A stretch of DNA of 64,000 nt from positions 744,001-808,000 of the forward strand of contig JADNRY010000002.1 in NCBI GenBank assembly GCA_015501585.1. Reading direction: 5' to 3'. The DNA is from Rhodocollybia butyracea (taxonomy: Eukaryota > Basidiomycota > Agaricomycetes > Agaricales > Omphalotaceae). The position numbers were made by a program, and so were the translations under genes. The stretch's first letter is position 1, and each line of letters opens with the position of its first letter. The notes beneath the pieces are model-generated. The model made no database searches. It was not told the origin of the DNA and saw only the letters and a list, made by a program, of their open reading frames with translations. This document shows positions 34,456 to 44,623 of this stretch, in pieces.

Positions 34456-36253
34456 ATGGACGCTGTGCTGGTGGCATACAATGCTCAAAATATTGACAGT
34501 ATCGATAAAGCCGTCCTCACTTCGCTCCAAGCAACGCTCCTCAATCTGCACTCTAAATTTTGGGGCAAACCTGTTCCTTCAGGAAATGCATGGGATATTT
34601 TTGTGGACCTCGAACCGTGGCAATGGACAGGCGGGAAGCTTCTTATCTTGGAACAATACCCACGGGCTTTAGAGCTCATTAAGCAAACCCGACTCAATCC
34701 AGCAAACCGTCGCGGTCTTCTCATTACGGGAAGCCCGGGAATTGGTGCGTCTCCATTGTTATCTATGTGATGCCTTGCTCCTAATTAGTTCTTACAGGAA
34801 AAACTAGTTTTCTTTGGTATCTACTTGTTACAACTCTCTCTGATGCCCAACCAGTCTTCATGCTATTCGATTCTCTCTTATTCTTCTTCAATCGATCCGG
34901 TGTCTACAGCATATCTCGTGGCCAAATAGTTGGCACTCCTGTCTTCAAAGGTGTTCTCAGTATTGTTGATATGGACAATAAAGACAACGACCTACGCGAG
35001 GCAGTGGTGTCTAAACTTGGTCACTGCTTTACGGTAGCCGCTACTTCACCCCAACGGAATCGGTACCACCCGTGGACCAAACAAGCCCGAATTGCCACTC
35101 ACGTATTCGATCCGCCTAAAAGTGTGGACTTCCAACAACTGTGAGTGACATGGTCTAGCCATTTGACACTGCTCTAACTAACACTTGTGCCAGTGCTGAG
35201 ATGAGCCATATTGATACAAATACCGTGACACGTCGTCTCCCTCAGTTGCTTGATATCTATGGACCCGATGTTCGAGCCTTACAGGATGCTCTTCCACTTC
35301 CAGATGAGCAGTTGCAGCTTGCGCTCTCACGACATATCAAAACCATTTACCATCATCTTGCGAAGCTGCCTAGTGTTAAACTCACCCTTCTTTTCAGTTC
35401 ACCAGATGAACTGGATGATTCATTCTCTCATACTCTCGTCCAGACCTATGGAGCTCTAGATGGTCATGCATATGGCATAAGATACGCACACCTCTGGTGC
35501 TTCGACTAGTGCTGAAGGCCTATCAGATTAACAGGGTCAGTCAGCTTCGGCAGATGAACGATTTGTTTTCGGCTACTGCGCTTCTTGCAGTTTCACGCGG
35601 ATGGGTTTTTGAGACGTTATGCCATGAATTCATTTGCAATGTCAGCAGCCTTGAACTTCAACCAATGCGCCGAGAGGGCACCTCGCTCATTAGGGAATCT
35701 ACTAGTCCTTCCAAGGTACCAATTGGCGACCGAAGTATCGAAATCTACACCTTGGGAAGTAAAACAACAACTACCGTCTCTCCTGTGCATTACTACATCC
35801 CAGCCGAGAGTAACAATGCTACATTTGATTCTTTCCTGCATGGACGTGGAGACCATAGCTTAGGTTTCCAGATGTTCATTGGGAGGGGGCACTCACTCAA
35901 GAAGAAAGGCATGACCAACCTTCGAAAACGCCTTAAAGCATATGAACCAACGCGGGACTGGAAACAAAACAAAATTGGTTTTGTTTTTGTGGTTCCTCAG
36001 GGGTATGACTTTGAGGTTGTGGTGCCCAACAGACAATATCAAGACATTCAATTTTACACATTGGAAGTCAATATTTCAGTCGACCAATGTGTGTATATCA
36101 TTGATCTGTTTTTGTGTCTGTTTGACTGATATCTTCTTCTGTTATGTAGATGAATACTTTAGTCAAGAAGAGAGATGTCCTGATGGGGATGATAGTGATA
36201 TTGAAGATGATAGGGATGTCGAAATGGAGGATGTTGAAATGGAAGAGGAATGA
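34456..36253 (+). CDS. Crinkler-like P-loop NTPase with nuclease-like tail, apparently frameshifted
   Basis: Exons 34456-34744, 34798-35140, 35194-36088 and 36150-36253. The N-terminal part (WDIFVDLEPWQWTGG) precedes a Walker A loop, LLITGSPGIGKTSFLWYLL. The tail, DSFLHGRGDHSLGFQMFIGR then HSLKKKGMTNLRKRLK and IGFVFVVPQG, resembles the PD-(D/E)xK-like nuclease of Crinkler-type proteins. In such families the NTPase-nuclease core is tied to mobile elements and secreted effectors. No signal peptide is visible. At 35487-35490 the frame breaks: the text reads GIRYA, then continues as PLVLRLVLKAYQINR only if one CA pair is dropped. With that 2-base excess removed, all exons divide by three, giving about 542 residues. 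The C-terminus is acidic. A broken relative lies at 2622. Confidence 0.6.
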
Positions 36254-37661
36254 ACAATAACAAATATTTGGCACGATGAATTTGTATCTTTCTTTAATTG
36301 ACCTTAGGAGTCTATTCTCTTCACTTGGATCCTCAGCTAAGTAGTAAGGACATCGTTCAATTTTCCTGATGGAAAGAGCATGTGTCGTGCCCTATGGGAA
36401 CCAGCAGACTTGTCAGTGTGTAACAAGAGGGAAGTCCTCTCTCAGAAACATCACCTTCACTGAATTCATGGGAAACCTCTGCAGCCTATAAACAGGCTTA
36501 TGGAAACATCTCACAATGCCACACCATGGGGAGATACATACAGGAGGCTGGCTGCTCGCCAAAATTCCGATCCTGCTCCCTGAGGCCTGGTCAACAATCC
36601 TGGATCGCTATGGACCTAGGCCTGGACCTTCGTACAATTAACGGGATACGAAGATAGTTTTCGTTCAGAGAATGAACCTCAGGCTGGGCAAGGAAGGACC
36701 AGCTAAGCGCACACGAGAGGTCTTTTTTTTTTTTAGTTTTTCATTATCATTCCCAGCGCGGTCCTTGGCGAGCTTGATCTCCCATTCAAGAAGATTATAA
36801 AGAAGCCGAAGGTTGGGCTGGATGAGGACCGAGAGGCGCCTGGAGTGGACGATGAGATACGCGTCGACGAGAGGACAAGTGGGGACGATTATTCTGCGGC
36901 TGCTGTCTCGGAGAACCTGCCGAAGGATGAGCCTATGGATACTGGTGCTGGTGTTAATGAATAAGAACCCGAATATACACTCATATCGATTCATAATGGC
37001 CCGCAAACCCAAACGCGTTCCCTCAAAAAGCGACGACCCCCTTCCGCAGCGCCATTACCATGACTAACGCCAATCCTCAACCTCTCCTTCCTCGCAACTT
37101 CGAGATAGGCGCGAGGAAGGCTTAAGTATTTCATAGCTATCAACATCTCAGAGTGCAGGCATAGCAGACTAGGTGCGAGTATAATAGATTTTGAGAGTAA
37201 GATCTGTAAGAGATGTAGGTTTTGCTATGAAATATTTGTGAAGGTATAATCATCTATACATTCGACACCTGGCGCGGCAATGAGGAACCGCCCTTTCAGA
37301 GCGACGATAAAGCTGGATTTCGTTTTGTCTGATTAACCGTCTTGACGTGATCAATCCTACAGTGGATGACTCAAACAAGAAGGGAGCCCATGTTCTTTTC
37401 TCTTGGACCTTCATCGTCTTTGACAAAACGTGCACCCTCCATCATGTAACAGGATGCACGGTATATAGCGCACCAAAGACAAACGCAGTACTTGGGAAGT
37501 TTTCAGGGTTGTATGCATGTTACGGTGTCAAAATCAAATCCCCCGTGTAGTGCAGAGCACAATTATCTGCCTTAGTGTAAGCAGGTGTTAGCCTACTTAT
37601 CCCGAAAGCGCAGATATTTGATAGAGATCAAGGAAGAAGCTAGCATACCAGCCCGATGTTA
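36254..37661. other. Long intergenic region with one decayed coding fragment
   Basis: The stretch lies between the Crinkler-like gene and a convergent F-box gene. A poly-T run lies at 36723-36734. Apart from the remnant at 36741-37064, I see no gene or repeat family. Confidence 0.4.
36741..37064 (+). pseudogene. Coding remnant with in-frame stop, family unknown
   Basis: One frame reads PSAVLGELDLPFKKIIKKPK, then an acidic stretch ending AAAVSENLPKDEPMDTGAG, then TAA at about 36962. The same frame continues after the stop as PEYTLISIHNGPQTQTRSLK with a basic tail to TGA at 37064. Coding-like text on both sides of one stop suggests a decayed gene end. There is no ATG and no clear upstream exon. 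The acidic-then-basic composition would fit a nuclear protein tail. I do not recognise the family. Confidence 0.3.
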
Positions 37662-39166
37662 CTATATTGGGATACCTAGTCCGGGCCCATCGATTCGTTT
37701 CGTAATTCGCTCCTCCATCCAAGGGGCAATAGCCCAGAGGTCTTTCCACACAAGCGATGCATACTGCTGCCTTCCAGCGCCCACTACTAAATCGAGGTCC
37801 TGAAACGGAAGCCAATCTCCTCCGAGTTCATGCACCTTCGGGGTCAAGACCTGAGCAATGATCCTAACATCTCATCAACGATGGATAAAGAGCATAAGTG
37901 TTGAAATTACATCAAGCCTCCCACCCATTTAAGTCCTTCTTCCTCAACTTCGCCAGAGCCCAGCCAACGCTTGTCAGTGCCACCAGGGGTAAACCAAGGG
38001 TAGTTTTGATGTGATGGGGCAGGAAGAGGGTGAGTCATACGGGTAAAATCGATGGACGGGGGACACAATCCAGCTAATAGAGATAGATTAATCGAGGGTG
38101 ACCGAACAGCAACAACAAACGCACGATAGTCTGGGGAATCTGGCCCGAGGGGATAGACACCATGATCAGTGACAACACGATTATTTCGGAGAGCCTGAAG
38201 ATCTTCGATTCCAGGAGGGTGTAGGAATGTATGTGCGTTGGGATTGACTGTAAGAGTGCTTCGTGGGTGGTTGAGTGTTCCTAGTGCAAGGATCCTAACG
38301 TCCGCGAGTTCAACCACAAGCTGGAAAGAGATGTCAGTATTAAAGCCTGAAACGGATAACGAGACTGACTCTGATACGAGTTTCCAAATGCATCAGGTTA
38401 TTTTGCAGTCTACATGAGCGAGTGAGAATGCGATGTATATAAATGCGCCTGAACGTACTTCATTTCATTGAAGATAGCTAAAGGGTTGAATCCCCTCGAC
38501 GAGGCTTCTAGTTCATTGGCTGTTCCGTTGCGATTCAAAACTATGTATCTAGTGAAGTCAAGGTGTTAAAGTGTACAAAACACGTTCGCCTGCAAGACGC
38601 TGACTTGGTCCAAGCTTCGTCCGAAGTACATGATGTGCGACTTCTGCGATGAGTAGCGCATTAAGTAGCTTTAGATGAGTTCAGTAAAAGAACTCTGACC
38701 TGTGATAGACACGAAAGAGAACCCTGGAATGCAGATATTTCAGAAGGAAACCTGTAAGATTGAATGATTGCACGCACTCAAAGTATGCTGCTTTCCAGTT
38801 GGATCCCTTGTACCACTTCCTCCAGCCAGGTAGGAATCTACGGTTGAAACACTCTTCCCATTCCTCCGACTTGAGATTAGGCAGAGTTGCTTCGAGAAGT
38901 ATGAAAGAAGGCGACGCCAGAGTGAGGATTTCGATCCAATTATGCCTAGGTACAATTTTTCGAACGCTGAGATGTCTTAGAGAGCTTTCTTCTTTGCCAG
39001 AACGCAACGAACGAAAGATTGGCTGTCTCCAAGGATTAAGCGCGGGGTCGGACACGATGTTATTTAGACGGCGGGAGAGGTAGGAGATTGTGATAAGAGA
39101 TTCCAGATCAAGTTCACTGAGGATATCAGCGATAAGTTCAACTGGAAGAGTTAAGAAGGAGCTCAT
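37662..39166 (-). CDS. F-box protein, probable SCF adaptor
   Basis: Six exons join in phase: 39166-38700, 38643-38605, 38548-38459, 38409-38370, 38320-37911 and 37863-37662, giving 415 residues. The F-box is at the N-terminus: LTLPVELIADILSELDLESL then ITISYLSRRLNNIVSDP. The rest has no named domain that I recognise. Conserved-looking parts are RRFLPGWRKWYKGSNWKAAY, PPGIEDLQALRNNRVVTDHG and MTHPLPAPSHQNYPWFTPGG, and the protein ends in RIDGPGLGIPI. It would link an unknown target to Skp1-cullin. Exons 2 and 4 are only 39 and 40 nt. It is divergent from the zinc transporter gene. Confidence 0.78.
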
Positions 39167-39674
39167 GATGATGGATGTTAAGATCCAAGAGCATACGCCA
39201 CAACTGCCTGTGACTACCACCAGGCTTTAGCGCCACATGTCACCAGGTTCGAGTCCTGGCTGGGGCATTTGGAGACCAAAAGATCTTTGGGGAATACTGC
39301 TGGTCAAATTCGTCAGAAAGTGTCCAATGAGGTCTAAAGGTTGCAGGTGATTTTCCAGCGGGAAAATTTTACTCATGATACGATACCAAGTACAGGACTT
39401 CATCTATACAAAAACCTACCAAAACTCAAGCTTCAGATGGGTGGGAGCTCGAATCACTTAAAAGTTAAATATAGGAGAAGACTATGTCCTTCTCTGAACT
39501 GGATTTCGATTTCAAGAGTGTTTTTTCTACATTTGAACTGGCAGTGATCATGAATATGGATATGGATGATAGACTAGCTCAAGGCTCCTGAGTCCTCGTC
39601 AGTAAACTTCGAGTTCACGAATCATGTGATCAGTTATCACCTGCTCTTTGCCTCCTCGTACTTCAGCTAATAGC
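39167..39674. other. Divergent region containing a tRNA-like 3' half
   Basis: This 508-base gap lies between the F-box and zinc-transporter genes. At 39243-39259 there is a perfect T-arm hairpin, ccagg-ttcgagt-cctgg, containing the pol III B-box core GGTTCGAGTCC and followed by ctggggca. No 5' acceptor (gccccag) or A box can be paired upstream, so this is not a complete tRNA; it may be a tRNA fragment or tRNA-derived element. Confidence 0.3.
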
Positions 39675-42600
39675 ATGCCTGTGCCGGATGCCAGAACTCG
39701 GAGTAAGATCAGCTTAAATCCATCCAGAGTCTTGTCAACATCGTATGCGAACCATTAATATCTCCTGCGACATCGATATTGATAAACTCATATCTAGTAT
39801 CCCGAGCCGACTTTTACCCAACTTATTGCTGTCCAATGCCTTGTTCGTCGCGTCTTTGCTCGCTGGGAGGGAATGGATACTTGATTATGAAGTTGGTGTT
39901 TTCTGGATCACGATGAGAGTCCTTGCTTGTGGAGGAGTTGGCGTTATAGCTTGGGAGGGTCTGACGGGTCAGCTGTCACACAAGAAAGCAATAGAGGTGC
40001 GTCTTGTTGGCTGGATTTTTCAATGACATTTGCCGACAGGCCTCTAGTGGCCGGTTCTTGGGATTGCTTCATTATTACTTTTTGTTCAGCAAGGGTGTCT
40101 GTTCACGGCGTTATTCCGACTTTCTCCTATCCGGTACGTGCCAGTCACTATTCAGTAATCAATCAAAAAGAGCTTACGCCCGTTGTAGAGTCCTTCTTTT
40201 TACTCAGTTCTCTACAGTATGGGTAGACGCGCTCATGAACCTTGTCGAAGTGCGTATATCTTGCTCTCGTATTTCGCTTGCACTGATACCCTTTGCAGAC
40301 TCGGAAAATGAACGCTATACTTTGTGCATTCGCACTTGCGATGCTTTCTGATGCTCACTTTTCCGCAGCTGGCATATTGCCTGTGCTGCCCGGATATCTA
40401 GCCGTCATCGGCCATGGCTTGACTTCGACTGCTTTAGACCATACCCATGGTGTTCTCAATCCGGGACTGGGCACTACATTTACTATTGCAGCTACTAATC
40501 TTGGCGCGTCGTTGTTTGCCCTTCCATTCTATATCTTCCGAACATTTCTTGTAAGTCCCTGACGCCTATTGACTGTACTCTGGTTTAATCCGACTCTATT
40601 CGCAGCTCGGATTCCCTCCATCTCCTGTCCTTTCGCTCTTTTCTCTCGCCCTCATTCCGTTCATTGCTTACTCGCTCCTATTCTTATCGCAAACCACCGA
40701 GCGGTCTCTGAAAACCGCTTCTCCAATCCCTCGTCACTTGGCACTATCATTTCCTTTCTCGTTTGGCTGTGCTATCATATTCGGTACCCTCGCTTTCTCC
40801 CAGAAACCATCTTGGACGGATGGAGGTGTTGGATTGTTGTTGTACGTTGGTAAGTGTTACTTGTTACTTGTATCTAACGTGACAGAACCTAACTTTCTTG
40901 TAGGTATGTACCCTTCCAGTGTCGACAATGCGCCTATTGCTACCCGCACACCTACTTCGAGGTTAATCAGGTCTTACTTGAAGACCATACTGTCAAATCC
41001 TGAATCGAGGAAGATATTCTATTTCCTCTTGCTCAATATGTGCTATATGCTGGTACAGATGCTTTATGGCATTTGGACAAATAGCCTGGGTCTGATTTCG
41101 GATGGTATGTCGCGTGAATGTATCCTATATCACCTGTTTACCTTTTCTGCCCAGCTATCCATATGGCTTTTGATTGCATGGCTATCGGAGTAGGACTATT
41201 CGCTTCCGTAATGGCTACATGGCAGCCCAATGAAACCTTCACCTATGGGTAAGCTTTACCCAAGTACCCCTGTCGTTTATGTGAACGCCTTATCACAGCT
41301 ATGGTCGCATTGAAACGTTGTCTGGCTTTGCAAACGGCATATTCCTCATACTCATATCGATATTCATCGTATTTGAAGCGATTCAGCGCATGTGAATGCT
41401 TTCTCCGATATTCAGTCATATTTTTAACCAGCTTAATCTAGACTGGACCCTCCCGAGATGGACACAAGTCAGCTGTTGCTAGTGAGCTCTCTAGGTTTAG
41501 GCGTAAATCTTTTCGGGATGTTTGCTATGGGTGGCCATCATCACGTAGGTCAACCAGCCACTTGATTCTGTTCTTATATTGATTATGCCGACAGGGACAC
41601 TCGCACTCTCATGGACACTCTCATGGCGGTGAAGGACATGGGCACTCACACACACCTTCTGCTCCTGTCTCTGCTATCCATTCGCACTCGCATTCGCATA
41701 GTTCCTCTCCTCCAGACCAGGCTCATAGCGGAGAACACTCGCACTCACATTCATTGCCTCTCGAGTCTGGTCGCTCCCATTCACACTCGGAAGTTGATCA
41801 CTCTCACTCCAGTTCGCATTCTGATTCACACTCACACTCGCACGATGATCATTCTCACACTCATTCCTCGGGTGAACACGCTCATTCGCATGGCCCCGAA
41901 AACCATACCCACTCAAATAGCCATTCCGACAACCACACCCATGCCCATCATCACGTCAACCCTTCTTCGCTTGTACCAGAAAAGCAAATAAAACGCAACT
42001 TTCTCGGCCCTGCTTTGCGTGTGAATGACGACCTCATTCCAGACTCCCCGCTCACCCCAAGCTACAGCTTTACGCATGATGAGCACTACCAAGTCTATCA
42101 CGCGGCTCCTGCGCCGAATCTCCATAACCACTCGCATGCGCCGTCACATGAGGGGCATAGTCATAATATGCGGGGTGTGTTTCTACACGTTCTGGCGGTG
42201 TGTAGGCTTTTCAAATAAACCATTTACAACTATTCTAATTTTTTCTTTGGTTTTAGGATACACTAGGCTCCGTCGGAGTGATAATTTCGACGCTACTCAT
42301 CCAGTTCTACGGATGGACAGGATTTGATCCTATAGCGTCGCTGTTTATTGCGGTCCTCATCGCAGGTAGTGTTCTCCCGCTTGTGCTGGACACCGGGAAA
42401 GTACTCGCGTTGGATATTGATGACCGCGCAACGAATATACAGAAAGCACTTACTGAGGTCCGTAGCTTGCCAAAGCCTTTTTCCATTATCACATCAAGCT
42501 GATGTGCTTCATAGCTATCATCTATCGAGGGACTATCATCATATTCCCACCCCCGTTTCTGGCCCAAAGACCCCAATAGTCTAATAGGCTCGATTCATAT

Positions 42601-42763
42601 ACAGCTGGCACCGTCTGCGGCAGGTTTCGACCCACATGGACCGCATTCCGCAGTGAAAACAACGTACACCAAACTGGATCGCGTAGTAGAAAGAGTGGAT
42701 AGTCTATTAAGGCAGAAGATAAGTGGATTAGAGGAACTGACAATACAGGTCGAGGAGGGATGA
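39675..42763 (+). CDS. MSC2: CDF-family zinc transporter, MSC2/ZnT5 type
   Basis: A cation diffusion facilitator expected in ER or Golgi membranes, moving zinc into the lumen. Thirteen exons keep phase: 39675-39742, 39798-39996, 40040-40133, 40218-40249, 40299-40550, 40606-40849, 40904-41104, 41155-41248, 41299-41391, 41442-41544, 41595-42176, 42257-42457 and 42515-42763, giving 803 residues. Several N-terminal hydrophobic segments precede the CDF core, as in MSC2. The core has NSLGLISDAIHMAFDCMA, whose HxxxD pair supplies zinc ligands, then GYGRIETLSGFANGIFLILI. A very His-rich loop (about 41595-42170) follows, then DTLGSVGVIISTLLIQFYGW and DPIASLFIAVLIAGSVLPL. The second zinc site HxxxD is degenerate here (DTLGS at the usual position). 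Confidence 0.88.
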
Positions 42764-43043
42764 TGAGAGGAAATGCAGCTTTGTAAAAGACACAGGGAAA
42801 TTCTATTGAAACTGCTATGTGAGATCAGGACACTAAGCGTGGACGATGTTTAACAGCCTGGGGTCAAAATCAATCTCGGCCTGTAGGTGACGCAGAAGAG
42901 GTATTGCGACCAGTCCCTGTGGGCTGCTTTTCCTTTGTTTTAGGGGCAGGGTATATACGAATAATATTGTGAGAAGCTATCGATATAATCAGCCGATAAT
43001 TTGCCTAAGTTATTTACCGGCGTTTATCGCAAGTCAATCTTGA

Positions 43044-44462
43044 ATGGATCCCTCCACTCTCTCCCTGTTCGTTGCAACACCCCAGCAGACAGAAATATCA
43101 CGCCGAAGAACGGGGGTCACACCATGGGGCTCGGGGATGACCTTGGATGAATATATACAGCGCGATTTAGACCTCGAAAAGTCTGAGTGTGGTAAAGATG
43201 GGAAGCATACAACCTGGTAAGTTCAGATTTTTGAAGATTGAATACTGATTGAATTTTGGCTAGGGTTCTGGCACCTCGCAGCGATCCGGAAACACTTGAT
43301 TTTCTGTGCTCTTGTGAAACGTTCGTAGAGTTCTCGAGGCAATAGTATGCCTCTGATATGTTTATGAGTAGATTTCGTCGGACTGGATTGGTTGTGATGG
43401 CCAAAGACGATTTCGAAGCCTCAAATGCCGCTAGTAAAAAGGGGTCAGGATCAGTCGTTGAGGTTGAATGCTATGGAATTGCTTCTGTGTTCACCCCTCC
43501 ACAGAACCGCAAAAAGGGCTACGCACACTTGATGATGAGCCTCCTTCATTGGGTCATAGCTGAGCATGTACTCCCCTCCAATGCATTCCCAACTTTGGTT
43601 TGGGGTCAGCAACCTGCCCCTCCTCCGGAATTGAAGATGGGCCAAGCTGCTTTTTCTTGTCTATGGAGTGATGTGGGGGATTTCTACGAGACATGCAATC
43701 CAGATGTAGCCGATCGCACCAAAAGAAATGGGTGGACTGGGAGGGGAACGAGAACGACGAGGTGGCGTCCAAAGCATGATCTAAACTCGACCGGATCAAC
43801 TTTTGGAGATCTAGAATCAAGGTGGTTGAATGAGGCAGAGGTGAAACAGCTCATGATGCACGACTCTGAGCGTATGGGGGAGGAATTATACAGATACTGG
43901 CTTCATTCAACAGCTGAAACCAAGGCTGTGTTCACTTTTCTCCCTTCTGATGGCGTTGAGGCTTTTCAACGGGAACGGTTAAGACATTTCTGGGAGAAAG
44001 AAGGGATTGACCGATGGGGTGTTACTTTATCTGGTACTCATACCTCAGGTGGTGCTCTAATAGCATTCGCTACTTGGACGCTTGAGCTTCGCCCTCCTGC
44101 CCCCCGCACACTGGTCATCACACGTCTCTACGCACCTGAGCCGGAGTACGTTGCTCACATACTATGGAAGGTATGGGAATATTCAATCGAACATGACATT
44201 GCAGTTGTAGAGGCTTGGAATTTTCCGGAACACTTGAGAGGCGAGGGATATGAGCATGCTCGACGATGGTTTTCGCCAGTTCAGGAGAAAGAAGAATTTG
44301 AGAGGGCAGAGCATCTACCAGCGTTCAAATTTTATGACTCCTCATCCAAGCTTGGAGGGCACCAAGTGGAATGGTTGTTCAATGAAAAGTAAGTCATGTT
44401 TAGTACGGAGATGCTTTTTGGACTCTAAGTGCTAACAATATAATAGATTTTGCTGGTGTTAA
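43044..44462 (+). CDS. LYC1: LYC1-like lysine N-acetyltransferase
   Basis: Resembles fungal LYC1, a GNAT-fold enzyme reported to acetylate free lysine in its breakdown. Four exons, 43044-43216, 43264-43320, 43372-44388 and a 16-nt last exon 44447-44462, give 420 residues. Family signs are WVLAPRSDPETLDFLCSCET, FRRTGLVVMAK, GIASVFTPPQNRKKGYAHLM (the acetyl-CoA loop area), LWSDVGDFYETC, and in the C-terminal half YRYWLHSTAETKAVFTFLP and VVEAWNFPEHL. The last exon adds only FCWC after NEK. Without it the frame would end a few codons into the intron, so the exon is likely but not certain. Substrate is inferred from the family name only. Confidence 0.8.
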
Positions 44463-44623
44463 GCAGATTTCGAGCCCTGGAATTGGTCTCTCTACTTATG
44501 TAAATTGGAACAATTATTTCTATTTACTTTCATGGAACATTACATTACATTATTCGGGTGATAAGGACATAAAATATGCGACAACGGCTCAATGAACTTT
44601 GCAGCCGGATTCAATTGATTGGA

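Noticed and set aside
36665..37012. Minus-strand open frame of 115 codons
   Set aside because: It overlaps the plus-strand acidic/basic remnant, which has the better coding texture; the minus frame has a poly-Lys run from poly-T and no family pattern.
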